A stretch of 18,518 nt of DNA from Dehalococcoidia bacterium (GTDB lineage Bacteria; Chloroflexota; Dehalococcoidia; Dehalococcoidales; RBG-16-60-22), in assembly GCA_030613665.1 (NCBI GenBank), contig JAUWLN010000011.1, positions 1 to 18,518 of the forward strand. The letters run 5' to 3'. Positions 13,864 to 18,518 of the stretch are shown here, piece after piece. The notes under the pieces are model-generated. The model saw only the letters and a program-made list of their open reading frames with translations, was not told where the DNA came from and made no database searches. A program made the translations under genes and the position numbers. Position 1 is the stretch's first letter; the number at the start of each line of letters is the position of its first letter.

Positions 13864-14523
13864 CTAAGAAAAGAACATATTCTGGGCGATTTCTTCGCCG
13901 GGTTTGATAATGATAAAACTGTCGTTTTCCCATTCGCCCTTCATCAGCTTATCGAACAGGGCCAGGGAGCCTTGAATCTCTTCATATTTTGTGCCCAGGA
14001 AATCAGCATTTTCTTGGGCATAAGAACGATACTGGTCAGGGTCATACGCGCCGGTATCTATCAGGGCAAGGCGGGAATAATTTTTGAACATTTCCCTGAT
14101 AAGCCATTCTGCTGTCTCTGCGCCATACCGCTGCTTATATTCGTTGAACGTTGCTATCGGCGCTTCAGCCTCCTCAATCCAACCCCTGGTAAGATAATAT
14201 GATGCCGGCGCTTTATTATGCTCCTGCATTTGCCTTTCCAGCGACCCCAACCAGTAGGTAATACAGTCATGAGCTTTGGGAATAACTACCGGTATGTCTC
14301 TCGCCCTGATGCCCACGGTGCCATTGCCGCATAAACCATAGCCGAGCACTATATAATCGAACCCACCATTATTGACTTCATCTATTTTCTCCTGGATAAC
14401 AAGCCTCATCTTGTCAGGGGTCTGATGCAGACCCTGCTCCAGAAATTCGATATGGGTTCCATCTGGATTTGTCGCCAGAAACTCGTTCTTCATTACGCTA
14501 CAGGCAATAACCAACAATTTCAT
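13864..14523 (-). CDS. DUF1638-domain protein
   Basis: The protein has 219 residues from the ATG at 14523, chosen because GGTGAG lies seven bases upstream and the family starts with a strand like MKLLVIACSV. An ATG at 14607 would add 28 unconserved residues. Family features: Cys8 in the first strand, IEFLEQGLHQTPDKM, the YIVLGYGLCGNGTVGI motif (58-72, Cys65), PKAHDCITYWLGS (82-94, Cys87) and SYYLTRGWIE (108-117). The three conserved cysteines and the histidine suggest a metal or corrinoid-related site. Relatives are often found near corrinoid methyltransferase genes (established context), but none is in this window, so the role is unknown. A Crp/Fnr-like operator lies upstream. Confidence 0.82.
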   Translation of the reverse strand: MKLLVIACSVMKNEFLATNPDGTHIEFLEQGLHQTPDKMRLVIQEKIDEVNNGGFDYIVLGYGLCGNGTVGIRARDIPVVIPKAHDCITYWLGSLERQMQEHNKAPASYYLTRGWIEEAEAPIATFNEYKQRYGAETAEWLIREMFKNYSRLALIDTGAYDPDQYRSYAQENADFLGTKYEEIQGSLALFDKLMKGEWENDSFIIIKPGEEIAQNMFFS

Positions 14524-14561
14524 TCTAGTCTCACCCACATATGCTAAAGCCTTATTTCCAG

Positions 14562-14570
14562 ATAATAGTA
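14562..14570 (-). promoter_or_regulatory. -10 region of the DUF1638 gene
   Basis: Overlapping -10 boxes on the minus strand, TACTAT (14570-14565) and TATTAT (14567-14562), without a good -35 at the right distance. The transcription start would be about 14555-14558. The missing -35 fits an activator-dependent promoter. Confidence 0.45.
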
Positions 14571-14592
14571 ATGTATGGGTTTCCTCACCGTA

Positions 14593-14608
14593 TGTGATAT
14601 AAGTCACG
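14593..14608. promoter_or_regulatory. Candidate Crp/Fnr-family operator
   Basis: TGTGATATAAGTCACG has the form TGTGA-N6-TCAC, the Crp-type palindrome. The symmetry extends further (GTA before, TAT after). Its centre lies about 42-46 bases upstream of the predicted transcription start of the DUF1638 gene, where class II activators bind. The regulator is not in the window. Confidence 0.45.
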
Positions 14609-14639
14609 TATCAGTGTCAGGCATGTCAATAACAATTGA

Positions 14640-14705
14640 AAGATTTACCAGCGCGCGGGGCTGCCGGCCCAGCGGTATATCTGAACTGCCGGGCGTAAGG
14701 CCGGT
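14640..14705. repeat. GC-rich imperfect repeats between the ABM-like and DUF1638 genes
   Basis: CTGCCGG appears twice as direct repeats, with GCCGG and GGCCGG copies in inverted orientation. They could form an imperfect hairpin just after the stop of the ABM-like gene and so end its transcript, but no U-run follows. Confidence 0.3.
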
Positions 14706-14709
14706 CCAT

Positions 14710-15003
14710 CTATCCCTGAGCATTAACTTCAAATATTTCCCGAACCGGTGGCGTTGTCAGGCAATCATCGAACTTAGCCAGCTGCTCTTGAAAGAAGCCA
14801 CTCTCTTCAGTGGCAATGATATCCTCTTCATTATCCCACAGTGTTATGGCAATACCCTTACCTGTTTTTCGGTCAGTGAGGAAATAACCGGTACGAGAAC
14901 CTTTTTTAGATTGGCGGGCAGGGGTAACGTTCTCTTTGTAAATCCTGACCGCTTCATCTATCATATTGCTCTTCCAATGAAATGTTACTATCCGTGCAAA
15001 CAC
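14710..15003 (-). CDS. Small ABM-like (dimeric alpha/beta barrel) protein
   Basis: The 97-residue protein starts MFARIVTFHWKSNMIDEA, followed by a helix with RIYKENVTPA, a strand with GYFLTDRKTGKGIAITLW and a second helix (EESGFFQEQLAKF). This is the strand-helix-strand order of antibiotic-biosynthesis-monooxygenase-type barrels, which act as dimers and include small oxygenases and proteins without known activity. The TLWDNEED segment at the end of a strand fits that family. The start is GTG at 15003, with GGGAGGT six bases upstream. Likely read with the 105-residue gene 126 bases upstream, since no clear promoter lies between them. Substrate unknown. Confidence 0.7.
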   Translation of the reverse strand: MFARIVTFHWKSNMIDEAVRIYKENVTPARQSKKGSRTGYFLTDRKTGKGIAITLWDNEEDIIATEESGFFQEQLAKFDDCLTTPPVREIFEVNAQG

Positions 15004-15129
15004 TCTTATACCTCCCCTATATTCTTGACGTGAGCCTGTTATTAATCACATGCCGGGCTGAAATGGTAAGCGATAAAGTATCTCTCCATCTTCACCACTT
15101 CATATATTCTGAACAGAAAAAGTGCCCCT

Positions 15130-15447
15130 CTAACGGAACAGCTCATCAAGGGAAAGCTCTTCTTTCTTGACTTCCCCACCTATCGGCCAGGTGAAACGTA
15201 CCGATACCCTCGGCGGCACTCCTATCCCCGCCTCGACGGACATCTCCGTGGGGCCAAAATCAAGAGCGATTTCATAGGCCTTGTGCAAAGCATCCCTTAT
15301 GTGGTCGCGAACCGCTAACAGTGGCTTCCCGCGGAGACTATCGGAGCGTCTCATGATAATGCTGATTTCGTTTTCTATTCTCAGCAGCTCAGTCAGTTTG
15401 TCGGAAAGCTTGCCTTCGGCAGGTTTGCCATCTTGCTGAAAGACCAT
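15130..15447 (-). CDS. Hypothetical protein, 105 residues
   Basis: I do not recognise this protein. It has no signal peptide or membrane segment. The first half is charged and helical in appearance (KLSDKLTELLRIENEISIIM, then RDHIRDALHKAYEIALDFG). The second half looks like two strands around PPRVSVRFTWPIGG and ends with an acidic KKEELSLDELF tail. Coding is supported by a strong AGGAGGTG site seven bases before the ATG and a good promoter 60 bases further up (TTGACA and TACTAT). The next gene on the strand is the ABM-like one. A small soluble regulatory or assembly protein is possible; no function can be assigned. Confidence 0.75.
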   Translation of the reverse strand: MVFQQDGKPAEGKLSDKLTELLRIENEISIIMRRSDSLRGKPLLAVRDHIRDALHKAYEIALDFGPTEMSVEAGIGVPPRVSVRFTWPIGGEVKKEELSLDELFR

Positions 15448-15513
15448 ATCAGCACCTCCTCTCTAATTCATCTATCTATATGCGCCTGTCTTTGAAATCA
15501 TGCCTTTTTCGCC

Positions 15514-15542
15514 ATAGTATGCCATCGATACCAGGCTGTCAA
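15514..15542 (-). promoter_or_regulatory. Promoter of the 105-residue gene
   Basis: On the minus strand a perfect TTGACA (15542-15537), 17 bases, then TACTAT (15519-15514). Predicted transcription start about 15507, with a leader of about 60 bases ending in AGGAGGTG. The rest of the 198-base gap holds the fmdB hairpin and nothing else I can identify. Confidence 0.72.
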
Positions 15543-15602
15543 ATTGCAGATTACCCGATATGAAACAGGCGAGCAAAGAGGAGGCAGATTACTGGAAAAG
15601 TC

Positions 15603-15634
15603 AAAGATGCATACGGTGAGGCAAACTGCCTCAC
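15603..15634 (-). terminator. Hairpin after the FmdB-like gene, probable terminator
   Basis: GTGAGGCA (15616-15623) and TGCCTCAC (15627-15634) form a perfect eight-pair stem with a three-base loop, 12 bases after the stop of the zinc-ribbon gene. On the minus strand it is followed by a T-rich but broken stretch (CTTTGACTTTT). A further TGCCTCA at 15642-15648 covers the stop codon and could compete for pairing. Confidence 0.55.
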
Positions 15635-15645
15635 ATCCTTATGCC

Positions 15646-15828
15646 TCAGGTGGAACCGCTCGGCGCACAGCTACCGCCGGAAGACGAGCTGCTGAACAGG
15701 GATAAAACTCGTTTTAGTATCCCTTTCCCGCACTCCGGGCATTTTATGTCAAGGTCACTATCGGCCATGCTGCGGCGTAACTCCAGCTTCTGGCCGCACT
15801 TCGGGCATTCGTATTCATAGAGTGGCAT
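15646..15828 (-). CDS. FmdB-family zinc-ribbon protein
   Basis: The 60-residue protein starts MPLYEYECPKCGQKLELRRSM and has two CxxC knuckles (CPKC at 8-11, CPEC at 30-33), which together should bind one zinc ion. The tail is serine and glycine rich (SSSSSGGSCAPSGS), as is common in this family. FmdB-like proteins were named from a formamidase operon and are thought to be regulatory, but the biochemical role is not settled. The ATG at 15828 follows GAGGAG, which overlaps the stop of the ferredoxin gene 13 bases upstream, so the two are translated from one message. Confidence 0.9.
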   Translation of the reverse strand: MPLYEYECPKCGQKLELRRSMADSDLDIKCPECGKGILKRVLSLFSSSSSGGSCAPSGST

Positions 15829-15841
15829 GTAAGGCGTCTCC

Positions 15842-16030
15842 TCAATCTATCTTAATCGCACCGACAGGGCATACCGTCTCACAGCCTTTCATTCTATCAC
15901 AACGCCCGTGGTCAGTTACCGCTGCCGTATCTTTATTGTTATCAATATATAAAATATGCTGCGGGCAGATTTCAACGCATGCCCCGCACCCCAGACACAT
16001 CTCATCACTTATGTTAACTATTTCGTCCAT
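15842..16030 (-). CDS. Ferredoxin with one complete and one incomplete cysteine motif
   Basis: The bacterial 2[4Fe-4S]-type ferredoxin has 62 residues from the ATG at 16030 (AAAAGG five bases upstream); an ATG at 16057 would add nine residues. The first motif is complete, CLGCGACVEICP (cysteines 12, 15, 18, 22). In the second motif, CDRMKGCETVCP (44, 50, 54), the second cysteine position is methionine (Met47), so only seven ligands remain. By known ferredoxin logic this gives one [4Fe-4S] and one [3Fe-4S] cluster, or only one cluster. It probably carries electrons for a partner not in the window. It lies between a small membrane protein gene and the zinc-ribbon gene. Confidence 0.9.
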   Translation of the reverse strand: MDEIVNISDEMCLGCGACVEICPQHILYIDNNKDTAAVTDHGRCDRMKGCETVCPVGAIKID

Positions 16031-16106
16031 GCTAGCCTTTTCCACCCCTCTTATCATCGGCCTTTACATCCTCGGAGTCTTTCCCGAGACCCCAGTTGAA
16101 CGGTGC

Positions 16107-16331
16107 TCAGCCAAACTTAGGCCTTTCGGTACCACAGCCATCAGCGGCGTCGCTGCCTTTGCCTGACGCGCCGGCCGCGGAAACAATATACAGGCCAACC
16201 ACCGCGCCAATCAGCGCACCTATTCCCATATTTGAGGTAAGGGAAGCACTATCACCTTGGCTGTACAGGTAACTCAAGGCGACACCGAGAGCCGCACCGA
16301 TTAACACCCCGATTACGTATCTTGATTTCAT
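16107..16331 (-). CDS. Small membrane protein with two glycine-rich helices
   Basis: The 74-residue protein has two hydrophobic segments, VIGVLIGAALGVALSYLY (6-23) and MGIGALIGAVVGLYIVSAAG (35-54). Each has small-residue G-x-x-x-G/A spacing, as in glycine-zipper helices that pack tightly. A short polar loop (SQGDSASLTSN) joins them, and the tail is hydrophilic (GKGSDAADGCGTERPKFG). No family is recognised. GGTGA lies eight bases before the ATG. It is the first gene of the membrane protein-ferredoxin-FmdB set; the gap to the ferredoxin is 76 bases. It could anchor or dock a partner at the membrane, but that is a guess. Confidence 0.65.
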   Translation of the reverse strand: MKSRYVIGVLIGAALGVALSYLYSQGDSASLTSNMGIGALIGAVVGLYIVSAAGASGKGSDAADGCGTERPKFG

Positions 16332-16428
16332 TCGCTATCACCAGCTCCTATTTCTATTCTCAGTAACAATTACATTTTATTGAATTGTTTTCCGCCTGTC
16401 TGTGACTATTATCACTTTAACCGGGCTA

Positions 16429-17205
16429 TCAATACCCCTCGGGCCCGAGACACAATCCCCCGTCAACGATGATATTCTGACCGGTTATATAGCTGGATTC
16501 GTCAGAGACCAGGAAAAGCACCGCGCTGGCGATTTCCTCCGGCTGACAAAGCCTGCCCAGCTTGATTCCCTTTTCCCACTGGGGAATGCGGTCGGGTGCC
16601 ATTTTAAAGACGCGCTCTGTTCCCACAATGCCGGGGGAAACACAGTTGACCCGTATCCCGTACTCGGCAGCTTCCTTGGCCAGCGTTATGGTCATGCCAA
16701 CAATGCCCGCCTTGGCCGCGGAGTACTCAACGCCTTTCATCATACCGATTACCCCGGCCGTGGAAGAGATGCTGACAATGGCGCCGCGGCGCCTTTCCAT
16801 CATGTGATTGATGACGGCCCGGGCACAGTTCAGCGGTGCGAGGAGGTTGAGACGCAGGATTTCCTCGCCACGGGTTTTTTCCGACCGGGCGAAGAAATCC
16901 ATCTTCGTTTTGATGGACGGTCCGGTGGAGCCACCCGCCACGTTGACCAGTATGTCTATCTGGTTGAAACGAGCGAGGGCCTCTTCGACCACTTTTCCCG
17001 CCTGGTCAATCTCAATCACGTCGGCATTTACGGCCAGAGCCTCTGACCCCAGAGCTTTGACCTCAGCAACGAGCTTGCCGCTGTCTTCGGTGTTCACGTC
17101 AGCGATGACGATTCTGGATCCTTCCCGGGCCAGCAGTCTGGTTATCTCCCCTCCGATGGCGCCAGCACCGCCAGTCACGACCGTCACTTTATCTTTCAAT
17201 CGCAT
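16429..17205 (-). CDS. Short-chain dehydrogenase/reductase (SDR)
   Basis: The 258-residue classical SDR has a Rossmann fold and acts on alcohol or keto substrates. The cofactor motif is TGGAGAIG (11-18). Asp36 at the end of the second strand (VIADVN) favours NAD over NADP. NVAGG (88-92), Asn120, Ser148 (VSISSTAG), Tyr161 and Lys165 (YSAAK) form the usual active site. The C-terminal ITGQNIIVDGG is typical of the FabG-like group, so a 3-oxoacyl-ACP reductase or a related sugar or alcohol dehydrogenase is possible. The start is the ATG at 17205, behind GGAGGGGAG. The frame is open to 17307, but those residues are unlike the family. A promoter lies 31 bases upstream. Confidence 0.92.
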   Translation of the reverse strand: MRLKDKVTVVTGGAGAIGGEITRLLAREGSRIVIADVNTEDSGKLVAEVKALGSEALAVNADVIEIDQAGKVVEEALARFNQIDILVNVAGGSTGPSIKTKMDFFARSEKTRGEEILRLNLLAPLNCARAVINHMMERRRGAIVSISSTAGVIGMMKGVEYSAAKAGIVGMTITLAKEAAEYGIRVNCVSPGIVGTERVFKMAPDRIPQWEKGIKLGRLCQPEEIASAVLFLVSDESSYITGQNIIVDGGLCLGPEGY

Positions 17206-17242
17206 TCGACTCCCCTCCATATCACAACCATCCGTTCTCCCC

Positions 17243-17272
17243 ATTATACTTAATTGACCGTTTAACTGGGAA
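17243..17272 (-). promoter_or_regulatory. Promoter of the SDR gene
   Basis: On the minus strand TTCCCA (17272-17267), 18 bases, then perfect TATAAT (17248-17243). Predicted transcription start about 17236, leader about 31 bases. Confidence 0.6.
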
Positions 17273-17281
17273 ATGGTCGCT

Positions 17282-17339
17282 TCACAAAAACAAACCGGGC
17301 ACGTCATACCGCCTTAAATCGGCTTCGTCATTTCCCGGT
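17282..17339 (-). terminator. Terminator of the 104-residue gene
   Basis: On the minus strand ACCGGG (17339-17334) pairs with CCCGGT (17299-17294), enclosing an inner GCC/GGC hairpin, and is followed by TTGTTTTTGTG. A stem plus U-tract fits an intrinsic terminator between the 104-residue gene and the SDR promoter. The stretch between here and the gene end at 17456 shows nothing else. Confidence 0.6.
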
Positions 17340-17455
17340 CTGTCTTTTCAGCTACGGTGAACAGTTTTACCTGGATTAATATCCTGTCTATCTTATTCCA
17401 GAAAAGCCAGGACAGCTACTGGTCGATATTCAGCTTGCCGGTACAATGCCGCTGT

Positions 17456-17770
17456 TTATTTTTCTTGCGACCGTTTGTACATCGCTTCAACCTGAGTTTT
17501 CCACGCCGGAGCCCTGTCCCGGACAAATCGCCTTGTCGGCTCCTGTTGTGTGCAGACCAGCATGGAATTGACGTTGACCCAGGGTACGAAGATATCTTCA
17601 CTGAACTGTTTTACTCCGTCCAGCTGGTCATCCCACTCAATCTGGGTCATGCGTACGCCGTATTCATCTAGAACCTGCACCAGGCCGATATAGCAACATT
17701 CTGGCGCTGTTTCCGGAATCAAGCTGACCGCCACAAAGTATCCGGGTTTGAGAACCTCTGGTTTTGCCAT
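17456..17770 (-). CDS. Hypothetical protein, 104 residues
   Basis: No named family is recognised. The protein is soluble. It begins KPGYFVAVSLIPETAPECCYIGLVQ as two strand-like segments, then VLDEYGVRMTQIEWDDQLDG, DIFVPWVNVNSMLVCTQQEP and a basic, helical C-terminus (RRFVRDRAPAWKTQVEAM). The strand-rich first two-thirds would fit a small beta-barrel (SH3- or PRC-like), with two adjacent cysteines (Cys25, Cys26) and one near the end of the barrel. Gene reality is well supported by AGGAGGT, a very good promoter 19 bases upstream of the ATG and a terminator downstream, so it is a single-gene unit. Confidence 0.75.
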   Translation of the reverse strand: MAKPEVLKPGYFVAVSLIPETAPECCYIGLVQVLDEYGVRMTQIEWDDQLDGVKQFSEDIFVPWVNVNSMLVCTQQEPTRRFVRDRAPAWKTQVEAMYKRSQEK

Positions 17771-17795
17771 ATCCCACCTCCTATATGGTAAAACA

Positions 17796-17824
17796 ATAAT
17801 AAACGGTTATATGCTAAACGTCAA
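17796..17824 (-). promoter_or_regulatory. Promoter of the 104-residue gene
   Basis: On the minus strand TTGACG (17824-17819), 17 bases, then TATTAT (17801-17796). Predicted transcription start about 17789, leader about 19 bases with AGGAGGT. It begins right after the MscS terminator candidate. Confidence 0.75.
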
Positions 17825-17832
17825 ACTGACAA

Positions 17833-17847
17833 AGCGCGGACTGCGCT
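17833..17847 (-). terminator. Terminator candidate after the MscS-type gene
   Basis: On the minus strand AGCGC, a five-base loop and GCGCT form a stem overlapping the stop codon, followed by TTGTCAGTTTG. The U-tract is short, so it is only moderately convincing. Confidence 0.4.
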
Positions 17848-18518
17848 CAATTGCCCTCTTTGCGCCCCTGGTTGCTTTCCTCATCCCACGGTGAATTACC
17901 AAAAAATACCTTGGTATGGGGCCACGGTATTTCGATGCCTTCAGCGTCAAACGCCTTTTTCACCCGATAGCGCAATTCACCCATGATATTCCATTGCTCC
18001 AGTGGTTTTACATCGCCCAGAATTTTGATATCAATGCCAGAATCGCCCAGCTTGTTCACTCTCAGCACCTTGGGCGTGGTCCGGATACGCCAGCTCCAGT
18101 CCGGGTCTTCTGCCAGTTCCTGGCCAACGCGATTAATGACACTGATGGCGTGGTCAAGGTCGGTACCATAGGAGACCGAGACATCGAGATTAACACGAGA
18201 GAAGTGCCTGGTATAATTGCTGGCCACTTTCACTTCTCCATTGGGAATGTGATGTACAATACCGTCCAGGTCGCGCAGCACCGTTTTCCTCAGGGTTATA
18301 TCCTCAACCAGACCTATCATATCGGCAACCCGGGCCACGTCGCCAACGCGGTATTGATTTTCCATTAGAATGAAAATGCCGGCAATGAGGTCTCTGATGA
18401 GATACTGAGCGCCAAAGCCGACGGCAATACCGGCCACGCCGGCACCGGCAATAAAGGGCATGACATTGATTCCCAGATGGTCTAACGCAAGAATAGCAGC
18501 GGTCGCATAGATAATAGC
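17847..18518 (-). CDS. MscS-family mechanosensitive channel, C-terminal part (5' end outside window)
   Basis: The frame is open from the window edge to the TGA at 17849-17847 and gives 223 residues. The visible part starts in the penultimate helix (AIIYATAAILALDHLGI). It continues through the pore-lining helix with its small-residue pattern (AGAGVAGIAVGFGAQYLIRD) and the family signature GIFILMENQYRVGD. Next is the beta domain with IGLVEDITLRKTVLRD and HHIPNGEV, and then the alpha/beta cytoplasmic cage domain ending near GIEIPWPH. Such channels open under membrane tension to release solutes on osmotic downshock. An ATG at 18461 is internal: conserved sequence continues upstream. The short tail (NSPWDEESNQGRKEGN) is hydrophilic. 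Confidence 0.93.
   Translation of the reverse strand, partial: AIIYATAAILALDHLGINVMPFIAGAGVAGIAVGFGAQYLIRDLIAGIFILMENQYRVGDVARVADMIGLVEDITLRKTVLRDLDGIVHHIPNGEVKVASNYTRHFSRVNLDVSVSYGTDLDHAISVINRVGQELAEDPDWSWRIRTTPKVLRVNKLGDSGIDIKILGDVKPLEQWNIMGELRYRVKKAFDAEGIEIPWPHTKVFFGNSPWDEESNQGRKEGN

Noticed and set aside
14596..14629. TTGACA (14629-14624) with TATATC downstream as a standard promoter
   Set aside because: Spacing to the best -10-like box is about 22 bases, too long; the Crp-like site with a -10 at 14562-14570 fits better.
16402..17046. A 214-codon plus-strand frame over the SDR gene
   Set aside because: Antisense to a clear SDR with all catalytic residues; no independent support.
11425..18518. 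A selenoprotein gene with an in-frame UGA in this window
   Set aside because: I looked for frames that resume with family sequence after a TGA and found none; the genes here end normally.
1..18518. CRISPR arrays, insertion sequences, phage or integrase genes
   Set aside because: No regularly spaced repeats, transposase or integrase motifs, or long terminal inverted repeats were seen. The tRNA gene has no integrase or direct-repeat copy of its 3' end nearby.

Overview
The window is ordinary, densely packed bacterial chromosome of moderate GC content. It most resembles the Dehalococcoidia (Chloroflexota). I infer this from the gene order rpsO-pnp-dapB-asd-dapA, the mix of small cupins, a DUF1638 protein, an FmdB zinc ribbon and split DUF318-type permeases, and the amino-acid flavour of PNPase and S15. 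I could not run a search, so the taxonomic call is moderate. I see no insertion sequence, phage gene, CRISPR array or pseudogene, and no gap between genes longer than about 250 bases.

Layout. (1) 1-1457, plus strand: the 3' end of purA, then two tandem single-domain cupins that descend from one duplication. (2) 1570-2661, minus: a nitrilase-superfamily enzyme with its own promoter. (3) 9096 down to 2822, minus: a long, tight housekeeping run, rpsO, pnp, dapB, asd, dapA and two overlapping half-size permeases. It combines 30S assembly and RNA decay, three steps of the lysine/diaminopimelate pathway, and a two-subunit membrane transporter. (4) 9283-11521, plus, divergent from rpsO: fdhD, tatA, a second TatA/B-like gene, tatC and a selenocysteine tRNA (selC). 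This is a compact kit for making and exporting a selenocysteine-containing formate dehydrogenase-type molybdo/tungsto-enzyme, whose structural genes lie outside the window. (5) 11623-13863, plus: an EamA/DMT transporter and an MFS transporter. (6) 13864-17770, minus: a series of small genes. They are a DUF1638 protein behind a possible Crp/Fnr-type operator, an ABM-like small protein, an unknown 105-residue protein, an FmdB zinc ribbon, a seven-cysteine ferredoxin, a small membrane protein, an SDR oxidoreductase and an unknown 104-residue protein. (7) 17847-18518, minus: the C-terminal part of an MscS-type channel that runs off the window.

Regulation. Several good sigma-70-like promoters can be read directly, each with a -35 and -10 box 17 or 18 bases apart: nitrilase, rpsO, fdhD, selC, the 105-residue gene, the SDR and the 104-residue gene. 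The fdhD promoter puts the predicted transcription start 2-4 bases before its ATG, so that mRNA should be leaderless. The observations most worth checking are this leaderless fdhD-tat-selC cluster, a possible AUC start codon for the MFS gene, the Crp/Fnr-like site before the DUF1638 gene, and a ferredoxin that has lost one cluster cysteine. I did not find a clearly new multi-gene system.
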